Shown here piece by piece: positions 63,055-64,000 of a stretch of DNA of 64,000 nucleotides. The translations under genes and the position numbers were made by a program. The DNA lies in the NCBI RefSeq assembly GCF_027409185.1, contig NC_084467.1, forward strand, positions 19,272,501-19,336,500. Reading direction: 5' to 3'. The stretch's first letter is position 1; every line of letters begins with the position of its first letter. The notes beneath the pieces were generated by a model. That model was not told the origin of the DNA and did not search any database. It saw only the letters and a list, made by a program, of their open reading frames with translations. Origin of the DNA: Cynocephalus volans. Its lineage: Eukaryota; Chordata; Mammalia; Dermoptera; Cynocephalidae.

Positions 63055-63235
63055 AGATTTTGTGTACAGCTACTGTGCTGAATATATTACATTTCATCTC
63101 ATTTAACTCCCACAACCCTAAGGAGTTATGATTATTAACTAATTTCTAATTTACAGATTAGAAAACCAAGAGGTGAAGAAAGCTGGCCAAGGTCACACAG
63201 GTAATAAGTAGTAGAATTTAGGCTCATGTCTGAAA
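63055..63235 (-). repeat. MIR SINE
   Basis: catctcatttaactcccaca, ctggccaaggtcacacaggt. Confidence 0.75.
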
Positions 63236-63249
63236 AGTATCAAGAATAA

Positions 63250-63720
63250 TGTCATTCTGAACATCTCAAGCCCTCTCTGGAGTCACGTGTCCAGTTTTGG
63301 GTGACATATTTAAGGGAGACATCGACACGCATAGGAATGAGTAACCCATGAGGGACACCATTACCCTAAGGATCATTTGAAGGAGCTGAGAATATTTATC
63401 CTGGAGAAGAAAATCATCAGAGAACACCCAATTTGCTGTTCAGGGCAGAAAGCTCCTCTACTCAGAAACAGGTTGAGTTCAACAGGACATTTACCAACCT
63501 GTAGCCCACTGCTATGGCCACCTGTTGGTAGGAGGTAACATTGATGCGCTGATGTCAGCTAACTGTTCCATCTGTGGAATCAGTTTGAGTTTAGCGTTTC
63601 ATACGCAGAAGTGCTTTTAACCCTGACCGGTTGTCATGTGGAAGAAGTAGCAGATTTAACTATGTGGGAAGAGAATTAAGACCAATGAGTGAAAACTACA
63701 AGGTGCCAACCTGAAGGTCA
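63250..63720 (+). repeat. CR1/L3-like LINE fragment
   Basis: gaatatttatcctggagaag and gttgtcatgtggaagaagta with gaccaatgagtgaaaactac follow the L3 (CR1) 3' region. The middle is poorly preserved. Confidence 0.5.
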
Positions 63721-64000
63721 ATTTTCTGGTAATCGAAACATCCCCATAACTCAAGTGGCTGCTTGGGAGTAGCGAGGCTGCTGTCTGTGGGGGAGATCAA
63801 GTCATGCTGAGTCTCCAGCTCTCAGGTGATTGGGAGAAATCAGGCACTTTCATGGGTGACAACTCAGATACAGCTGGTCATTTAAGGAGGGATCTTCTGG
63901 GATTGATGGTGTCTTTGTTGTCTTGTCCAGAAAGGAAACTTTAAGCCAGGACAGAGAGAAAGAGGATACCACTGGAGAAGAGCAGTAGGGGAGAAATTTT
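63721..64000. other. Right edge of window, nothing recognised
   Basis: No supported feature. Confidence 0.4.

Larger units (their letters stand above)
41437..64000 (+). other. NCMAP: Probable NCMAP intron 1
   Basis: If the donor at 41437 is used, everything to the right edge is intronic. I looked for the small myelin membrane protein (one hydrophobic segment, extracellular N-terminus) and found no matching exon, so its coding exons should lie beyond 64000. The interval is repeat-rich. Confidence 0.45.

Overview
This window is vertebrate, specifically placental-mammal, nuclear DNA. It has low gene density, split genes with GT/AG introns, MIR/L2/L1/MaLR/MER fossils and one CpG island. I see no bacterial or phage-like gene organisation, CRISPR array, functional tRNA gene or rRNA. 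The young SINEs are built only from tRNA-Ile-like units (monomers and head-to-tail dimers), and I recognise no Alu, B1/B2, carnivore tRNA-Lys or equid SINE. From general knowledge this pattern fits the colugo t-SINE (CYN) family, so a dermopteran such as Galeopterus is the best guess. That is an inference and was not tested against a database.

Layout. Positions 1-15718 lie in a large intron of RCAN3 (regulator of calcineurin 3, + strand). The intron holds the 5' part of a class I, tRNA-Phe-primed endogenous retrovirus in antisense (1-3310), an MLT2-type LTR, a perfect 97-bp tandem duplication, an old L1 3' UTR, a MER2 transposon and several kilobases of decayed L1. The last three coding exons of RCAN3 are at 15719-15892, 17026-17197 and 18195-18379. 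Together they encode the C-terminal 176 residues with correct phases and splice sites. Their 3' UTR probably runs to one of two poly(A) signals (near 20890 or 23524-23535). The stretch from about 23.5 to 41.2 kb is intergenic and repeat-filled.

At 41.2-41.6 kb there is a CpG island with GC boxes and a good splice donor at 41437. Its position and strand match the promoter and noncoding first exon of NCMAP (non-compact myelin associated protein), which follows RCAN3 in other mammals. If so, 41437-64000 is NCMAP intron 1. This stretch carries an RPL26 processed pseudogene, several tRNA-Ile SINEs including an inverted pair, a MER20, a MIR split by an LTR, and many MIR and L2 fragments. I found no coding exon of NCMAP in the window.

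The only intact host protein-coding sequence is the RCAN3 C-terminal half. RCAN3 binds calcineurin and restrains NFAT signalling. The retroviral genes are broken. I found no previously undescribed gene system. The most interesting items are the retrovirus (two-knuckle Gag, leader duplication, collapsed pol), the exact 97-bp duplication, the lineage-specific SINE architectures and the inverted SINE pair.
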